A stretch of DNA of 64,000 nt from Thermosipho sp. (in: thermotogales) (GCA_017656345.1 JACDNZ010000006.1:29121-93120), one strand, 5' to 3'. Positions 44,543-54,870 are shown, counted from the stretch's first letter. Notes: generated by a model not told the origin, from the letters alone. Program-made: numbers and translations.

Positions 44543-45625
44543 TTAACCTCCTCTTTTTGGTTTTAATAACCTATCTCTTACACTTACTTTTATATTAGCT
44601 GGAATTTTAACTATTATTTTAAATGGACCCCTTTTTACGTTTATCCACGAAAGGCCCCAAATTGAAAGTTCTTTTTCTTCATCCAATTCAAAAACTTTTT
44701 CTTTCCATTCAATATTGGTCATTTTCATTTTTTTGCACGGAGGAATTAATAAATCGCCTGCCCTTTTTATCATTAATTCATCCGCTTTTTCTAATTTGGT
44801 CTCATGAAATTTTACTTTTTCATACGCAAATATTTGAAATATTGGTAGTTTATCTCCTTCAAATTCTACATTAATTCTACAAAATGCACTGATTAAAATT
44901 GCCCTATTTTTGTCAATTTTAAAAGTTTTTCTAGTTAATTTTTTCGTATTTAAAATTTTTGCTTGACACTCTGGGGGAACCAGATCCAAGACTCTATCAT
45001 TCGTTAAAATTCCGGGTGTATCAAACATATAATATTTATTGCCGTTTATCTTTCTTTTTAACAATCCTAACGTTGTTCCAGGGAAAGGAGAAATTGTCGG
45101 AGCTGTTTTTGTAAAATGGGAAATTAGTGATGATTTTCCAACATTAGTCACACCAATTACAAGTATATTTTCATTTAAAGATGTTAAAAATTTCTCAAGT
45201 TTATTTAAACCAAAATTATTTTTACTGCTTGTTAGAAAAATTCTATCTGATGTTACATTTAATCTTTTCTTTAACCATTCTTGAGCTTCAATCGAACTTA
45301 ACGAACGTGGCAACAAATCAAACTTTGTAATTGCAAAATACACTTCTTTTCCTTTTATTTTATTCATAATCTCTTCTCTATATGTTCCATCAAAATCTGT
45401 AATATCCACAACATAAAGAACCTTGTTGAAACCTTTTAAAATATTATCTACTTCATGTAAAAATATTTCTTCTTCTATAGGAAAGGTAAGCTTTCCATAA
45501 TGTTTAATTCTGTAACATCTTTGGCACAAAGGTTCTTCTTCAGTTTCCAAAACATGTTTTGGAATATATCCGGGTTTCTTTGGGTCAGCTGTTTGAAGCT
45601 CAACCCCACAACCATTACATTTCAT
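44543..45625 (-). CDS. yqeH: YqeH-type circularly permuted GTPase
   Basis: A 360-residue ribosome-assembly GTPase. The N-terminal zinc finger has CNGCGVELQ and CQRCYRIKHYG. GTPase motifs are in permuted order: ITKFDLLP (G4) and SSKNNFG (G5) precede GVTNVGKSSLI (G1), PGTTLG (G2) and FDTPGIL (G3). A long C-terminal domain follows. It acts late in small-subunit maturation in relatives. GGAGGTTAAAT precedes the ATG. It is 2 bases downstream of the transporter gene. Confidence 0.93.
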   Translation of the reverse strand: MKCNGCGVELQTADPKKPGYIPKHVLETEEEPLCQRCYRIKHYGKLTFPIEEEIFLHEVDNILKGFNKVLYVVDITDFDGTYREEIMNKIKGKEVYFAITKFDLLPRSLSSIEAQEWLKKRLNVTSDRIFLTSSKNNFGLNKLEKFLTSLNENILVIGVTNVGKSSLISHFTKTAPTISPFPGTTLGLLKRKINGNKYYMFDTPGILTNDRVLDLVPPECQAKILNTKKLTRKTFKIDKNRAILISAFCRINVEFEGDKLPIFQIFAYEKVKFHETKLEKADELMIKRAGDLLIPPCKKMKMTNIEWKEKVFELDEEKELSIWGLSWINVKRGPFKIIVKIPANIKVSVRDRLLKPKRGG

Positions 45626-45627
45626 AT

Positions 45628-46908
45628 TTAACCTCCAAAATACATTTTTACAAGTGCGTATCCAAATCCAATAATTGATGTCACCAGATACGGTTTAAAC
45701 GTCCACTTTATATACTCTCCAAACCCAAAATTTCTTCCTATTTGCTTTGAAAGTAAATTAACACCTACAATATTCTGTACTGCTCCAAGAGGTGTTAAAT
45801 TTGTTGCAAGATTTGCACTTATTCCATATACCCACCAAAATTGCGTTGAAAATCCTGAGTTAACTAAAATTCTAATTACAGGGGCAATAATTAAAGTTCC
45901 AGGAACAGCGCTCAACCATGGAATCGAAACAGAAACAAAGCCAAAAATTACCAATGTAGCCAAAAACTTACTGCCGTTTAACGGCATAAATATACCTGCA
46001 AGCCAATTTGTAATCCCTATTTCTTCCAACGCATACGAAAGAATATATAATCCAGCATAGAAAAACAAAGTGTCCCAATCTACCTCTTTAGAAATATCAT
46101 TGAATTCCTTTTTATGATAAAGCATTACCAGGATTGCTCCAAGAAGAGCTATAAATGATAAGTCTATATCAATAACATTGTGAAGTGCAAATAAAATTAT
46201 AACAACAAAAAATATTGAAATTGTAAATCTTAAAGATTTTGGATTTACTATTGCCTTTCTTTCATCAACATCTGAAAGTTTTTCAAGTCTTCCCAAAACT
46301 TCATCGTTTATTTTCGTATACTTCTTGAACAAAATCACTGAAGCGACAAAACTTAAAATAGCCACTATTCCCATATTTTTTATAAAATCATTGAAACCAA
46401 GTCCACTAACAGAACCTAAAACAAGGTTAAGAGGGCTACCAATTAATGTTGACATTCCTCCTATATTATCTATTATTATAGTTAAGATTAAAAATGGAAT
46501 AGGATCAAGGCCCAACGTGTCAGAAATTAAAAATATCATTGGAGCTATCAAGATTATTGTAACCAAATTATCCAAAAAGGCAGAAGAAATTGCAACTAAA
46601 GCCATTAGACCTGTAATAGTCCAGAAAAATCTTTTCCCACCAATTTTAACTATTCTTATAGAAAGAAACTGAAAAAGCCCCGTTTTTTTCAAAAACTCAA
46701 CAATTACCGTCATACCTGCAAGAAGCCCCAGGGTATTGAAATCAACAACTCTACTTATATTATCAGGTTCAAGGCCTTCAACTAATTTTAAGGCCGCAAC
46801 AATCAATGCCAACCCAAAAACTATAGGGGCTTTGTACTTTTTTCCAAAAATAATATAGTAATATGCTACTCCAACAATTACTAAAGCAATTACCTTCTCC
46901 AATTCCAC
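45628..46908 (-). CDS. ArsB/NhaD-superfamily ion transporter
   Basis: A 426-residue membrane protein with about eleven helices. FNTLGLLAGMTVIVEFLKKTG near residue 58, SAFLDNLVTIILIAPMIF near 108 and GGMSTLIGSPLNLVLGS near 150 are the signatures of the ion-transporter superfamily that includes NhaD sodium/proton antiporters, ArsB and the P protein. LTPLGAVQNIVG near 375 is the second half's matching loop. The substrate (Na+, arsenite or a dicarboxylate) is not fixed by these motifs. The GTG at 46908 follows AAGGGGGT by six bases. Confidence 0.83.
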   Translation of the reverse strand: MELEKVIALVIVGVAYYYIIFGKKYKAPIVFGLALIVAALKLVEGLEPDNISRVVDFNTLGLLAGMTVIVEFLKKTGLFQFLSIRIVKIGGKRFFWTITGLMALVAISSAFLDNLVTIILIAPMIFLISDTLGLDPIPFLILTIIIDNIGGMSTLIGSPLNLVLGSVSGLGFNDFIKNMGIVAILSFVASVILFKKYTKINDEVLGRLEKLSDVDERKAIVNPKSLRFTISIFFVVIILFALHNVIDIDLSFIALLGAILVMLYHKKEFNDISKEVDWDTLFFYAGLYILSYALEEIGITNWLAGIFMPLNGSKFLATLVIFGFVSVSIPWLSAVPGTLIIAPVIRILVNSGFSTQFWWVYGISANLATNLTPLGAVQNIVGVNLLSKQIGRNFGFGEYIKWTFKPYLVTSIIGFGYALVKMYFGG

Positions 46909-46943
46909 ATAAACACCCCCTTGGGGATTTGCATCCAAATCTT

Positions 46944-47192
46944 ATTATACAACTTGAAAAGCCATTAACTTGTTAAATTAATTATAAATTTGTGTGTTAA
47001 CTTCTTTGCGCATAACTAATTAATTGTTACATTTTGCACTTTTGTTTTATTTAAAAATTAAAGGAATTGCTTGATTTTCTTCTTTTAAACTACAATTAAA
47101 AGCTTTGGTATTTTTAAACAGCATTTGATTTATTCAGAAAAATGTTAGAAAATATAAGTGGATTAACAAAATAAAAAAATAGGAGTGATAAA
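46944..47192. other. Divergent intergenic region between the ion transporter and iorA
   Basis: The region has no gene. A minus-strand TGTATAAT (TATAAT at 46944-46949) lies 36 bases before the transporter start. TTAAC-TT-GTTAA at 46965-46976 is a perfect small palindrome and could be an operator. No convincing plus-strand promoter for iorA or riboswitch fold was found. Confidence 0.4.
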
Positions 47193-49121
47193 ATGGCTAA
47201 GGTTACCGACTTAGTTTTACTGAATAAACCAGGTGAAAAAATTCTTCTTCTTGGAAACCACGCAATTGCAAGAGGTGCTTTAGAAGCAGGTATTGGACTT
47301 TTTGCTGCATATCCTGGAACACCTAGTTCAGAACTCACTGATACAATGGCTACTGTAGCAAAAGACGCAGGTGTATATATGGAATACTCCACAAACGAGA
47401 AAACTGCGTTCGAAACCGCTCTTTCAGCCGCATGGAGCGGTCTTAGAGCCATGACTGCTATGAAACATGTAGGTTTAAATGTAGCAGCTGACACCTTTAT
47501 GAGTGCTGTCGGAATGGGTGTTGAAGGTGGATTTGTTATCATGGTAGCAGATGATCCAAGTATGTGGTCATCACAAAACGAACAGGATACAAGAGTGTTT
47601 GGCAAATTTGCAAATGTACCAGTTCTAGAACCATCGAGTATCCAAGAAGCAAAGGATATGACAAAATATGCTTTTGAAATTAGTGAAAAATTTAAACATA
47701 TGGTCATTTTAAGAACAACCACAAGATCCTCTCATATGAGAGGAGATGTAACATTAGGTGAGCTCCCTGATGAAATAATTAACAAAGTTAGACGATTCGG
47801 AGAATTCAAAAAGAATCCTAAAAGATTTATTGATATTCCTGCACATTCAAGGGCTTTTCATCCAAAAATTCTGGAAAACATAGAAAAAATCAGAGATGAA
47901 TTTAGTAATTCGCCTTTCAATTGGATAGAAGGTGATGGAAAAATTGGTATCATCGCTTCTGGTCTCTCATATGCGTATGTTAAAGAAGCGCTCTCATGGC
48001 TCAATGTTGACAACATAAAGATTTTAAAAATTGGAACACCATTCCCGGTTCCATTCAAACTTGTCGAAAAATTCCTGAATGGTCTTGAAAAAGTTTTAAT
48101 TGTTGAAGAACTCGAGCCTGTTGTTGAAGAGCAAATAAAAATGTGGGCATATGATAAGGGCTATAATATACCAATACATGGTAAAGATATTGTACCAAGA
48201 ATATATGAAATGGATACAAAAAGAGCTGTAATAGCTATTTCAAAATTTCTTGGTATTGAAACCCCTATTAATTTTGAAGAACTTGAAGAAAAGTATAACA
48301 ACATTACATCCATGCTTCCACCAAGACCTCCTTCACTTTGTCCAGCATGTCCACACAGAAATTCTTTCTTTGCGATAAAAAAAGCTTCAAGAAATAAAGC
48401 AATATATCCGAGTGACATTGGATGCTATACTCTGGGAGCATTACCTCCTCTTAACGCGGTAGATACAACGGTAGCAATGGGCGGCTCAATCGGCATAGCC
48501 CATGGTCTAAGTGTTGCACTAAATGGAGCCATCAATGAGGAAACAAGAAAAGAAACCCAGGTAGTAATTGCAACAATTGGTGATTCCACTTTCTATCATA
48601 CAGGTCTTCCAGCAATTGCTAATGCAATTTATAACAGATCAGACATAATAATCGTTGTCGTTGACAATGAAATAACTGCTATGACAGGTGATCAACCTAA
48701 TCCAGGTACAGGAGATACCCCGCATGGTCCAGGAAAAAGAATTCCAATCGAAGATGTAGTAAAGGCAATGGGGGCTGATTTTGTAGAAGTTGTAAATCCG
48801 TACAATATTAAGAAAACAACGGAAGTAATTAAAAAAGCACTTGAAATAAAAGGAGTTAGAGTAATTGTATCAAGACAGGTTTGTGCATTACATAGAGTTG
48901 CAGAATCCCGAAGAAAAGGAATTAAACTCCCGGTATTTAAGGTAAATACTGATAAATGTACCGGTTGTAAGATCTGTATTAATACATTTGGTTGTCCCGC
49001 AATTTCCTGGGATATTGAGAACAAAAAAGCAAAAATTGACCCGACAATGTGCTGGGGTTGTGGAAGTTGTGCCCAAATCTGTCCATACGGGGCTTTCGAA
49101 GTTGTAAAGGAGGCGAAATAA
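47193..49121 (+). CDS. iorA: Indolepyruvate:ferredoxin oxidoreductase, alpha subunit
   Basis: A 642-residue TPP enzyme oxidising aryl 2-oxoacids to acyl-CoA while reducing ferredoxin. The N-terminal pyrimidine domain has [13 protein letters not shown] and [24 protein letters not shown] near residue 385 and the TPP motif [17 protein letters not shown] near 464 mark the pyrophosphate domain. The C-terminal ferredoxin domain has [15 protein letters not shown] and [15 protein letters not shown] for two [4Fe-4S] clusters. AGGAGTGAT precedes the ATG. A TAATG overlap couples it to iorB. It supports amino-acid fermentation together with gdhA. Confidence 0.95.
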   Translation: MAKVTDLVLLNKPGEKILLLGNHAIARGALEAGIGLFAAYPGTPSSELTDTMATVAKDAGVYMEYSTNEKTAFETALSAAWSGLRAMTAMKHVGLNVAADTFMSAVGMGVEGGFVIMVADDPSMWSSQNEQDTRVFGKFANVPVLEPSSIQEAKDMTKYAFEISEKFKHMVILRTTTRSSHMRGDVTLGELPDEIINKVRRFGEFKKNPKRFIDIPAHSRAFHPKILENIEKIRDEFSNSPFNWIEGDGKIGIIASGLSYAYVKEALSWLNVDNIKILKIGTPFPVPFKLVEKFLNGLEKVLIVEELEPVVEEQIKMWAYDKGYNIPIHGKDIVPRIYEMDTKRAVIAISKFLGIETPINFEELEEKYNNITSMLPPRPPSLCPACPHRNSFFAIKKASRNKAIYPSDIGCYTLGALPPLNAVDTTVAMGGSIGIAHGLSVALNGAINEETRKETQVVIATIGDSTFYHTGLPAIANAIYNRSDIIIVVVDNEITAMTGDQPNPGTGDTPHGPGKRIPIEDVVKAMGADFVEVVNPYNIKKTTEVIKKALEIKGVRVIVSRQVCALHRVAESRRKGIKLPVFKVNTDKCTGCKICINTFGCPAISWDIENKKAKIDPTMCWGCGSCAQICPYGAFEVVKEAK

Positions 49122-49720
49122 TGGTTAAAGAATACAATATAGTTATAACTGGTGTTGGTGGACAAGGAATTTTAACAGCAGCTAATTTACTTGGCTGGGC
49201 AGCCTTGAGAGAAGGATACAAAGTGCGTGTCGGCGAAGTTCATGGAATGAGCCAAAGATTTGGAAGTGTAATTTCCTATGTTAGATTTGGTAAAGATGTC
49301 TACGGGGCCATGGTACCGGAAGGAAAAGCAGATGTTTTGCTTTCTTTTGAACCAGTTGAGGCATTGAGATACATTAATTATTTAAAAACTGGCGGACTTG
49401 TCTTCACAAACTCTCGACCAATTCCTCCTGTTCAGGTTTCAATGGGACTTTCTGAATATCCATCTTATGAAAAAATTAAGCAAGTTGTAGAAGACGAGTT
49501 TAATGCAAAATACATAAGCTTTGATGCAGAAAGTCTAGCAAAAGAAGCCGGGAATATCATTACAACGAACGTTGTACTAATCGGGGCACTTACTCAAACT
49601 CCAGGCTTTCCACTTTCACCCGATACAATAAAAGAAGTTATTAAAGTCAGTGTTCCTCCAAAAGCAGTTGATATTAATATTAAAGCTTTTGAATTGGGAA
49701 TGACAAAGGTAAAAATATAA
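49121..49720 (+). CDS. iorB: Indolepyruvate:ferredoxin oxidoreductase, beta subunit
   Basis: A 199-residue gamma-domain-type subunit. [20 protein letters not shown] at the N-terminus is the CoA-binding domain signature, followed by [20 protein letters not shown] near residue 43 and [19 protein letters not shown] near 156. It joins IorA to form the complete enzyme. The ATG at 49121 overlaps the iorA stop and follows AAGGAGGCG. A strong terminator follows immediately. Confidence 0.94.
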   Translation: MVKEYNIVITGVGGQGILTAANLLGWAALREGYKVRVGEVHGMSQRFGSVISYVRFGKDVYGAMVPEGKADVLLSFEPVEALRYINYLKTGGLVFTNSRPIPPVQVSMGLSEYPSYEKIKQVVEDEFNAKYISFDAESLAKEAGNIITTNVVLIGALTQTPGFPLSPDTIKEVIKVSVPPKAVDINIKAFELGMTKVKI

Positions 49721-49748
49721 GGCTTCCACTTGGAAGCCTTATATTTTT
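49719..49748 (+). terminator. Terminator after iorAB
   Basis: AAGGCTTCC and GGAAGCCTT form a perfect stem with a 4-base loop and run into ATATTTTTTT. The stem overlaps the iorB stop codon. The convergent lipoprotein gene ends at 49752. Confidence 0.85.
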
Positions 49749-49751
49749 TTA

Positions 49752-50270
49752 CTACCTAATCTCCAAATCACTCAAAAATTTTTGTAAACTTTTTATTTTA
49801 ATTATTTTTGCAGAATAACCAATACTATTGTATATTTTTTCAGTATCTTCAATGTTTGAATACCAATCACTAATATATTCATGTTCTACGAGTCTGTATC
49901 TACCATCCATTTCGATAACTGTACTGTAATGTAAAATTTTCCCGTTTATTATTAAATATACAATATACGGGGTATATCCATAATATTTTGCAACAAAAGC
50001 ATTGGCTATTGCAAAATCTTCACAATCTCCATATTTACGCTTAAATAATACATCGGGAAGAATTATCTCATTGCTTAATTCAAGTTGATACTTAAAACTA
50101 GCTATTATTCCATAAACTTCCTCAAAAGTTTTATTCTGACAATAACTTTCTACAACTTGCTCGGAAGCCTCTAAAGAACCAACAATACCTGTAACAGGGA
50201 ACACATCAAGCTTCACACAGCCACTTAATATTAACATGATTAATATCAAAAATAATGCTAATACTCTCAT
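49752..50270 (-). CDS. Lipoprotein with transglutaminase-like cysteine-protease fold
   Basis: A 172-residue protein. The signal peptide ends in a lipobox, LILSGC, placing the lipidated Cys at residue 18. KYGDCEDFAIANAFVAKYYGY near residue 78 matches the catalytic-Cys helix of bacterial transglutaminase-like (papain-fold) proteins, with ILHYSTVIEMDGRYRLVEH near 109 supplying the candidate His. It is probably anchored in the periplasm and may cut or bind envelope proteins. AAGGTGGTTGA precedes the ATG. Single-gene unit; substrate unknown. Confidence 0.75.
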   Translation of the reverse strand: MRVLALFLILIMLILSGCVKLDVFPVTGIVGSLEASEQVVESYCQNKTFEEVYGIIASFKYQLELSNEIILPDVLFKRKYGDCEDFAIANAFVAKYYGYTPYIVYLIINGKILHYSTVIEMDGRYRLVEHEYISDWYSNIEDTEKIYNSIGYSAKIIKIKSLQKFLSDLEIR

Positions 50271-50578
50271 TCAACCACCTTTGTATTAAGCATGAGTACG
50301 TGATTTTTTGTAGTATTATACATTATTTTTGAAGAAAATTCAACCATATTCAAAAAAAAACAATCTCTTATTAACCAATATATATTTTTTATTTAAAATA
50401 AATTATTTCAAATATATCCTGCCTTTCAGTTCAATTTTGTTAAAATATGCAAACTTTTATTATCATATATATCGTTTCGTTTTAATATCTAAGATTTTAT
50501 GCTATTTTACTTTTCTCTCACTTCAAAACCATCTTTAGTTATGTGCTAAAATTATGTATAATTAATAGGGGTGATCAA
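50271..50578. other. AT-rich divergent intergenic region
   Basis: No gene is supported here. A minus-strand TGTATAAT (TATAAT at 50315-50320) serves the lipoprotein gene. A plus-strand TGTATAAT (50555-50562) precedes the phosphoesterase gene by 16 bases. The middle part is very AT-rich, with no hairpin or repeat that I could support. Confidence 0.5.
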
Positions 50579-51049
50579 ATGAAAAAATACTTAGTAATTT
50601 CTGATCTTCATATCCCAACAAGAAATAAAGAAATACACCCTAAGATAATTGAATTAGCCAAAAAATGTGATGGAATTTTTGCTCTTGGTGACTTTGTTGA
50701 TATTGATACTGTTATTTATCTTCAATCATTAAATCGCAATTTTTTTGGCGTCTCCGGGAATATGGACTATTTTGAAGTAAAAGATTACTTACCTCCCCAA
50801 AGAATAATTAAAATAGGGAAGTTCAATATAGGACTTACCCACGGAAGTGGCTCTCATTTCAATATTCATCATAGAATAGCAAATTGGTTTCCAGACGATA
50901 CTAATGTAATACTTTTTGGACATAGCCATATCCCATTAGATTTAACATACCGTGGAAAACGTTTCATAAACCCCGGGACAGCAATGAAAACTTTCGGTAT
51001 AATGGAAATAACCGACGATACAATAAAATTTAATCTTATAAAACTTTAG
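50579..51049 (+). CDS. YfcE/MJ0936-type metallophosphoesterase
   Basis: A 156-residue phosphodiesterase. The metal-binding motifs are in order: SDLHIP near residue 8, LGDFVD near 39, GNMD near 61, THGSG near 85 and FGHSHIP near 107. Small proteins of this type hydrolyse phosphodiesters with Mn or Ni; the natural substrate is unknown. The ATG at 50579 follows AGGGGTGAT. mgtA starts 10 bases downstream, so the two share a transcript. Confidence 0.88.
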   Translation: MKKYLVISDLHIPTRNKEIHPKIIELAKKCDGIFALGDFVDIDTVIYLQSLNRNFFGVSGNMDYFEVKDYLPPQRIIKIGKFNIGLTHGSGSHFNIHHRIANWFPDDTNVILFGHSHIPLDLTYRGKRFINPGTAMKTFGIMEITDDTIKFNLIKL

Positions 51050-51059
51050 GAGGTTTAAT

Positions 51060-52427
51060 ATGATAGGATATGAAATTTACATTAGATCTTTCTTTGATTC
51101 AGATAATGATGGTTCAGGAGAATTTCAAGGAATTGTTCAATCGATTCCCTACTTAAAAGAATTGGGGATTGATATTGTATGGTTTATGCCACATTTTAAA
51201 GCTCCAAGTTACCATGGTTACGATATAATTGATTTCTTTGATACAAATAAATCGTATGGAAGTCTGGAAGATTTCAAATCAATGGTTAACGAACTACATA
51301 AAAATGGAATAAAGGTTGTTATAGATTTGCCATTAAACCATGTATCATCGCAACATCCCTGGTTCAAAGCTGCTATTTCTAGTGATCCAGAATATAAAGA
51401 CTACTTTCTTTGGGCAAAGGACAATACAAATCTTGAAGAAAAAAGACACTGGGATGGAGAACCAATATGGCATCCCTATAAAGGAAATTGGTACTATGGG
51501 GTATTTGGAGGGTCTTCTCCTGATTTGAATTATGAAAATCCAAAAGTCGTAGAAAAAGCTTTAGAAATAGTTGAATTTTGGCTTAACATGGGGGTCGATG
51601 GATTTAGATTTGATGCAGCTAAACATATTTATGATTATGATATCGAAAATGGAAAATTTCACTATTTTCATGATAAAAACATCAACTTTTGGGACAAAAT
51701 CATGAAAAAAGCTCGTGAAATTAAACCAAACGTATTCGCGGTTACTGAAGTATGGGATGATCCAGAAATAGTAACCGAATATGCAAAAACAATCGGTTGT
51801 TCTTTCAACTTCTATTTCACTGAAGCCATAAGAGAATCAATGAATCATGGATCTACTTATAAAATTTACGATTGTTTTACCAGAACTCTTTCAGACAATA
51901 GAAGATTGTATATTCCTTCCAATTTCACAGGTAATCATGATATGACAAGACTTGCATCAACCATTCTTTCTGAAGATCAAAGGAAAGTTTTTTTTGCAAT
52001 TCTTATGACAACTCCTGGTATTCCATTCATTTATTATGGTGACGAACTCGGTATGAAAGGGGTATATGATCCACACTTTACAGAACATGTTCTTGAACCA
52101 TTCCCGTGGTATGCCTCACTATCTGGTGATGGTCAAACTCTCTGGAAATCTATAGGATTTAATCACGCATTTACTGGTGTTTCAGTCGAAGAACAAAAGT
52201 TGAGAGAAGATAGTTTGCTGAATACCGTTAAAAATTGGATAAAATTTAGAAAAGAACATTCATGGATGACAAATTCCTGGCTCGAAGATATTAGAACAAA
52301 CACATTTGTTGTAGGATATATCATTACCGATGGGAATAATTCTTTAAGAATATACCACAATATCTCTGGACATGAAGAAGAATTTGACGGAATAAAATTA
52401 AAACCCTACGAAACGAAGGTGTTCTAA
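51060..52427 (+). CDS. mgtA: 4-alpha-glucanotransferase (GH13), MgtA-type
   Basis: A 455-residue cytosolic GH13 enzyme matching Thermotoga maritima MgtA (TM0364) along its length as I recall it. It moves alpha-glucan segments between maltodextrins. Region I is DLPLNHVS near residue 91, region II GVDGFRFDAAKH (nucleophile Asp) near 179, region III AVTEVWDD (acid/base Glu) near 227, and region IV FTGNHDMTRLAS near 282. IYYGDELGMKGVY is shared with the Thermotoga protein. No signal peptide. It works on the same maltodextrin pool as MmtA. AGGAGGTTTAAT precedes the ATG; the end overlaps mutL. Confidence 0.92.
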   Translation: MIGYEIYIRSFFDSDNDGSGEFQGIVQSIPYLKELGIDIVWFMPHFKAPSYHGYDIIDFFDTNKSYGSLEDFKSMVNELHKNGIKVVIDLPLNHVSSQHPWFKAAISSDPEYKDYFLWAKDNTNLEEKRHWDGEPIWHPYKGNWYYGVFGGSSPDLNYENPKVVEKALEIVEFWLNMGVDGFRFDAAKHIYDYDIENGKFHYFHDKNINFWDKIMKKAREIKPNVFAVTEVWDDPEIVTEYAKTIGCSFNFYFTEAIRESMNHGSTYKIYDCFTRTLSDNRRLYIPSNFTGNHDMTRLASTILSEDQRKVFFAILMTTPGIPFIYYGDELGMKGVYDPHFTEHVLEPFPWYASLSGDGQTLWKSIGFNHAFTGVSVEEQKLREDSLLNTVKNWIKFRKEHSWMTNSWLEDIRTNTFVVGYIITDGNNSLRIYHNISGHEEEFDGIKLKPYETKVF

Positions 52428-54097
52428 TGGGAAAAATTAAGAAACTTCCACCCTCAGTAGTAAGTAAAATAGCAGCGGGCGAAGTGGTAGCTGGACCTTA
52501 TTCTGTAATCAAAGAACTTGTAGAAAATTCAATCGATGCCGGAGCAAACTCTATAGAAATAGAGATTCTTTCTGGTGGCAGAAGTTATATAAAGGTCAAA
52601 GACAACGGCAGTGGTATGTCAAAAGATGATTTAATACTTTCAATTGGAGAACATACAACAAGCAAAATTGCAGATTTTGAAGACATCTATAACCTTAAAT
52701 CATATGGTTTTAGAGGAGAAGCGCTTTCTTCCATTTCAAAAGTTAGCAGAATGGTAATCATATCAAACAACGGTCACGAATCACACAAACTAGAAGTAAT
52801 AGGCGGAAAAATAAAATCAATAGAAAGATTCCCAACAAACGAGAAAGGAACAACCATTGAAGTATATGACCTATTTTTTAATGTTCCAGCAAGAAGAAAA
52901 TTTTTAAAATCACCACAAACCGAAAAAAGATTAGTCACAGAATTCGTTGAAAAATTCATACTTGCAAATCCCGATATTCACTTCATTTTCAAAGCAGAAA
53001 ATGAAATTATATATAATGTATTATCGTCAACTTTAAAAGATAGATTCAATCTCATCTTTCCAGAGGTAAAAGAATATACAGAAATAAAAGGAAAATACGT
53101 CCATGGTATTATATCTTCTCCCAATTATTACAGAAAAAACAGAACGGGTCAGATTTTCTTCGTTCAGAAAAGATATATTACCGATAAAATGCTTTACTAT
53201 ATATTTGAAAATGGATATGGAGAAACTTTAACCAATCATCCATATGGAGTTTTGTTTATTGATATTCCTTCAAAACTTGTTGATGTAAATGTACATCCAC
53301 AAAAACTTGAAGTAAAATTTTCAGATCCAAACTTAATTTACTCGGATATAATTAGAAGCGTCAGAGAAGGTATTAAAAAATTTGTTTCAAAAGAATTATT
53401 TATCGCCGACAAAAAAATTGAAGTAAAAGAAAAATCCAAAGCTACAAATGAAATACAACATTTCAAAGAATCAACAACCAAATACATAACTACCAAAAGA
53501 GAAATATCGTCTATATTTGACGTCGCAAAAAGAAATGTTGAATTGAAAGAAGATATCCTGATTTTAAAGAAAAGATACGTGTTATTTGAAGCAGATGATG
53601 GTATTTACATCATGGACTTTCATGCCGCACATGAAAGGATTTTATATGAAGATATTCTAGAAAAATTAGATGAAAAAGTTGACATCATAGATCTTATGAT
53701 ACCAGTATCAATCAAGGTTGGCCAGAGTTTAAGAGACATAGTTAAGGAAAAAATAGAAGATTTCGAAAAACATGGCTTTAAAATAGAAATAATAGATAAC
53801 GAAATAAGAATACTCTCAGTTCCTTCATTTATAAAAATTTCTGATATTGATGAAATATTCAAAGAAATAATAGATGAACTCAGAATCCCTTCTGACAGTC
53901 CCAAACATTTTAAACATATAATTGCCGACAAAGCCTGTAAAGCAGCGGTAAAAACGGGGTATGATATAAAACACTCAGAAGCCAGGAAACTGATTGAAGA
54001 AGTCTTAAAAAGAGGTCTTACCACATGCCCTCATGGAAGACCTCTATTTCTAAAAATTTCATTCAACGAGCTCGACAGATATTTTGAAAGAACTTAA
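52427..54097 (+). CDS. mutL: DNA mismatch repair protein MutL
   Basis: A 556-residue MutL. The GHKL ATPase domain shows IAAGEVVAGP near residue 14, ENSIDAGA near 34, DNGSGM near 60 and YGFRGEALSSI near 92. The C-terminal domain has DFHAAHERILYE near 397, equivalent to the DQHAxxERxxYE endonuclease motif, with ACKAAVKTG and CPHGRP completing the metal site. It is therefore the nicking type. mutS is not adjacent. It overlaps mgtA by one base, and its stop shares TTAA with the convergent phosphoesterase gene. Confidence 0.95.
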   Translation: MGKIKKLPPSVVSKIAAGEVVAGPYSVIKELVENSIDAGANSIEIEILSGGRSYIKVKDNGSGMSKDDLILSIGEHTTSKIADFEDIYNLKSYGFRGEALSSISKVSRMVIISNNGHESHKLEVIGGKIKSIERFPTNEKGTTIEVYDLFFNVPARRKFLKSPQTEKRLVTEFVEKFILANPDIHFIFKAENEIIYNVLSSTLKDRFNLIFPEVKEYTEIKGKYVHGIISSPNYYRKNRTGQIFFVQKRYITDKMLYYIFENGYGETLTNHPYGVLFIDIPSKLVDVNVHPQKLEVKFSDPNLIYSDIIRSVREGIKKFVSKELFIADKKIEVKEKSKATNEIQHFKESTTKYITTKREISSIFDVAKRNVELKEDILILKKRYVLFEADDGIYIMDFHAAHERILYEDILEKLDEKVDIIDLMIPVSIKVGQSLRDIVKEKIEDFEKHGFKIEIIDNEIRILSVPSFIKISDIDEIFKEIIDELRIPSDSPKHFKHIIADKACKAAVKTGYDIKHSEARKLIEEVLKRGLTTCPHGRPLFLKISFNELDRYFERT

Positions 54098-54870
54098 ACC
54101 TTAAAAAAATAATCTTTCTTTTTGTTTTTTCCTTCTCCCATATCAAAAGTTTTACCTAAAGCAAGAACTGTCGCAAGTTCAACTGGCAGCCCTACTTTTA
54201 TGATTTTTTCCACAGTTCTTCTAACATCATATTCAACAAATTTAAAGCTATATTCAAATACTCCTTTATCAACTGTTAAAATCATATATGTTGCTCCCGG
54301 TTTTCCATTTTTCGTTCTCCCAACACTTCCAGGGTTCAAAACGGTTTTTCCCAATAGATGTTTGGCCATAATAAGATGGGTATGTCCACTAACTATTACA
54401 TTTTCTTTTGTCGACTGGACAATAGCTTTTAGCCTTTCAGAATCTGTGTTTGGCTTCACATATTCCAAAAGTGGATTTAATGGACTCCCATGAACCAATA
54501 AAATCTTTACCCCTTCAATTTCTATAGACAGTCTTTCAGGAAGATTCTTTAAAAATTTTTTATTCTCCTCACTTGTCATTTTAATAGTCCATAAAAGAGA
54601 CTTATCACCTACTTCTGTTTCCCTTCCAGAATTGTATGAACAACCACAATTATCTTTTTCGAAGGCAACTGCTTCGTCGTAGTTACCTAAAACTGTAATG
54701 ATATTTTTGCGCTTTATTATTTCGATTACTTCATTGGGATTAGGACCATATCCAACCAAATCACCCAGACAATAGATTTCTTTTATTTCCTCTTTTTCAA
54801 TATCTTCCAAAACACTTTCTAAAGCTTCTAAATTTGAATGAATATCTGAAATAAAAGCTATTCTTCTCAA
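54094..54870 (-). CDS. Calcineurin-like metallophosphoesterase
   Basis: A 258-residue phosphoesterase of the DUF2437/YfcE-like group. Motifs are SDIHSNLEALE near residue 7, CLGDLVGYGPNPNEV near 35, GNYDEA near 62, LVHGSP near 123 and VSGHTHL near 161, all metal ligands in order. NPGSVGRTKNGKPGATYMIL is typical of the group. Substrate unknown, possibly a nucleotide or phosphoprotein. The ATG is preceded by AGAGGGTGA. It ends in a 4-base overlap with mutL. Confidence 0.87.
   Translation of the reverse strand: MRRIAFISDIHSNLEALESVLEDIEKEEIKEIYCLGDLVGYGPNPNEVIEIIKRKNIITVLGNYDEAVAFEKDNCGCSYNSGRETEVGDKSLLWTIKMTSEENKKFLKNLPERLSIEIEGVKILLVHGSPLNPLLEYVKPNTDSERLKAIVQSTKENVIVSGHTHLIMAKHLLGKTVLNPGSVGRTKNGKPGATYMILTVDKGVFEYSFKFVEYDVRRTVEKIIKVGLPVELATVLALGKTFDMGEGKNKKKDYFFKV

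Noticed and set aside
50329..50538. Small 69-residue open frame in the AT-rich gap
   Set aside because: It is Lys-, Phe- and Ile-rich by base composition alone and has no ribosome-binding site.
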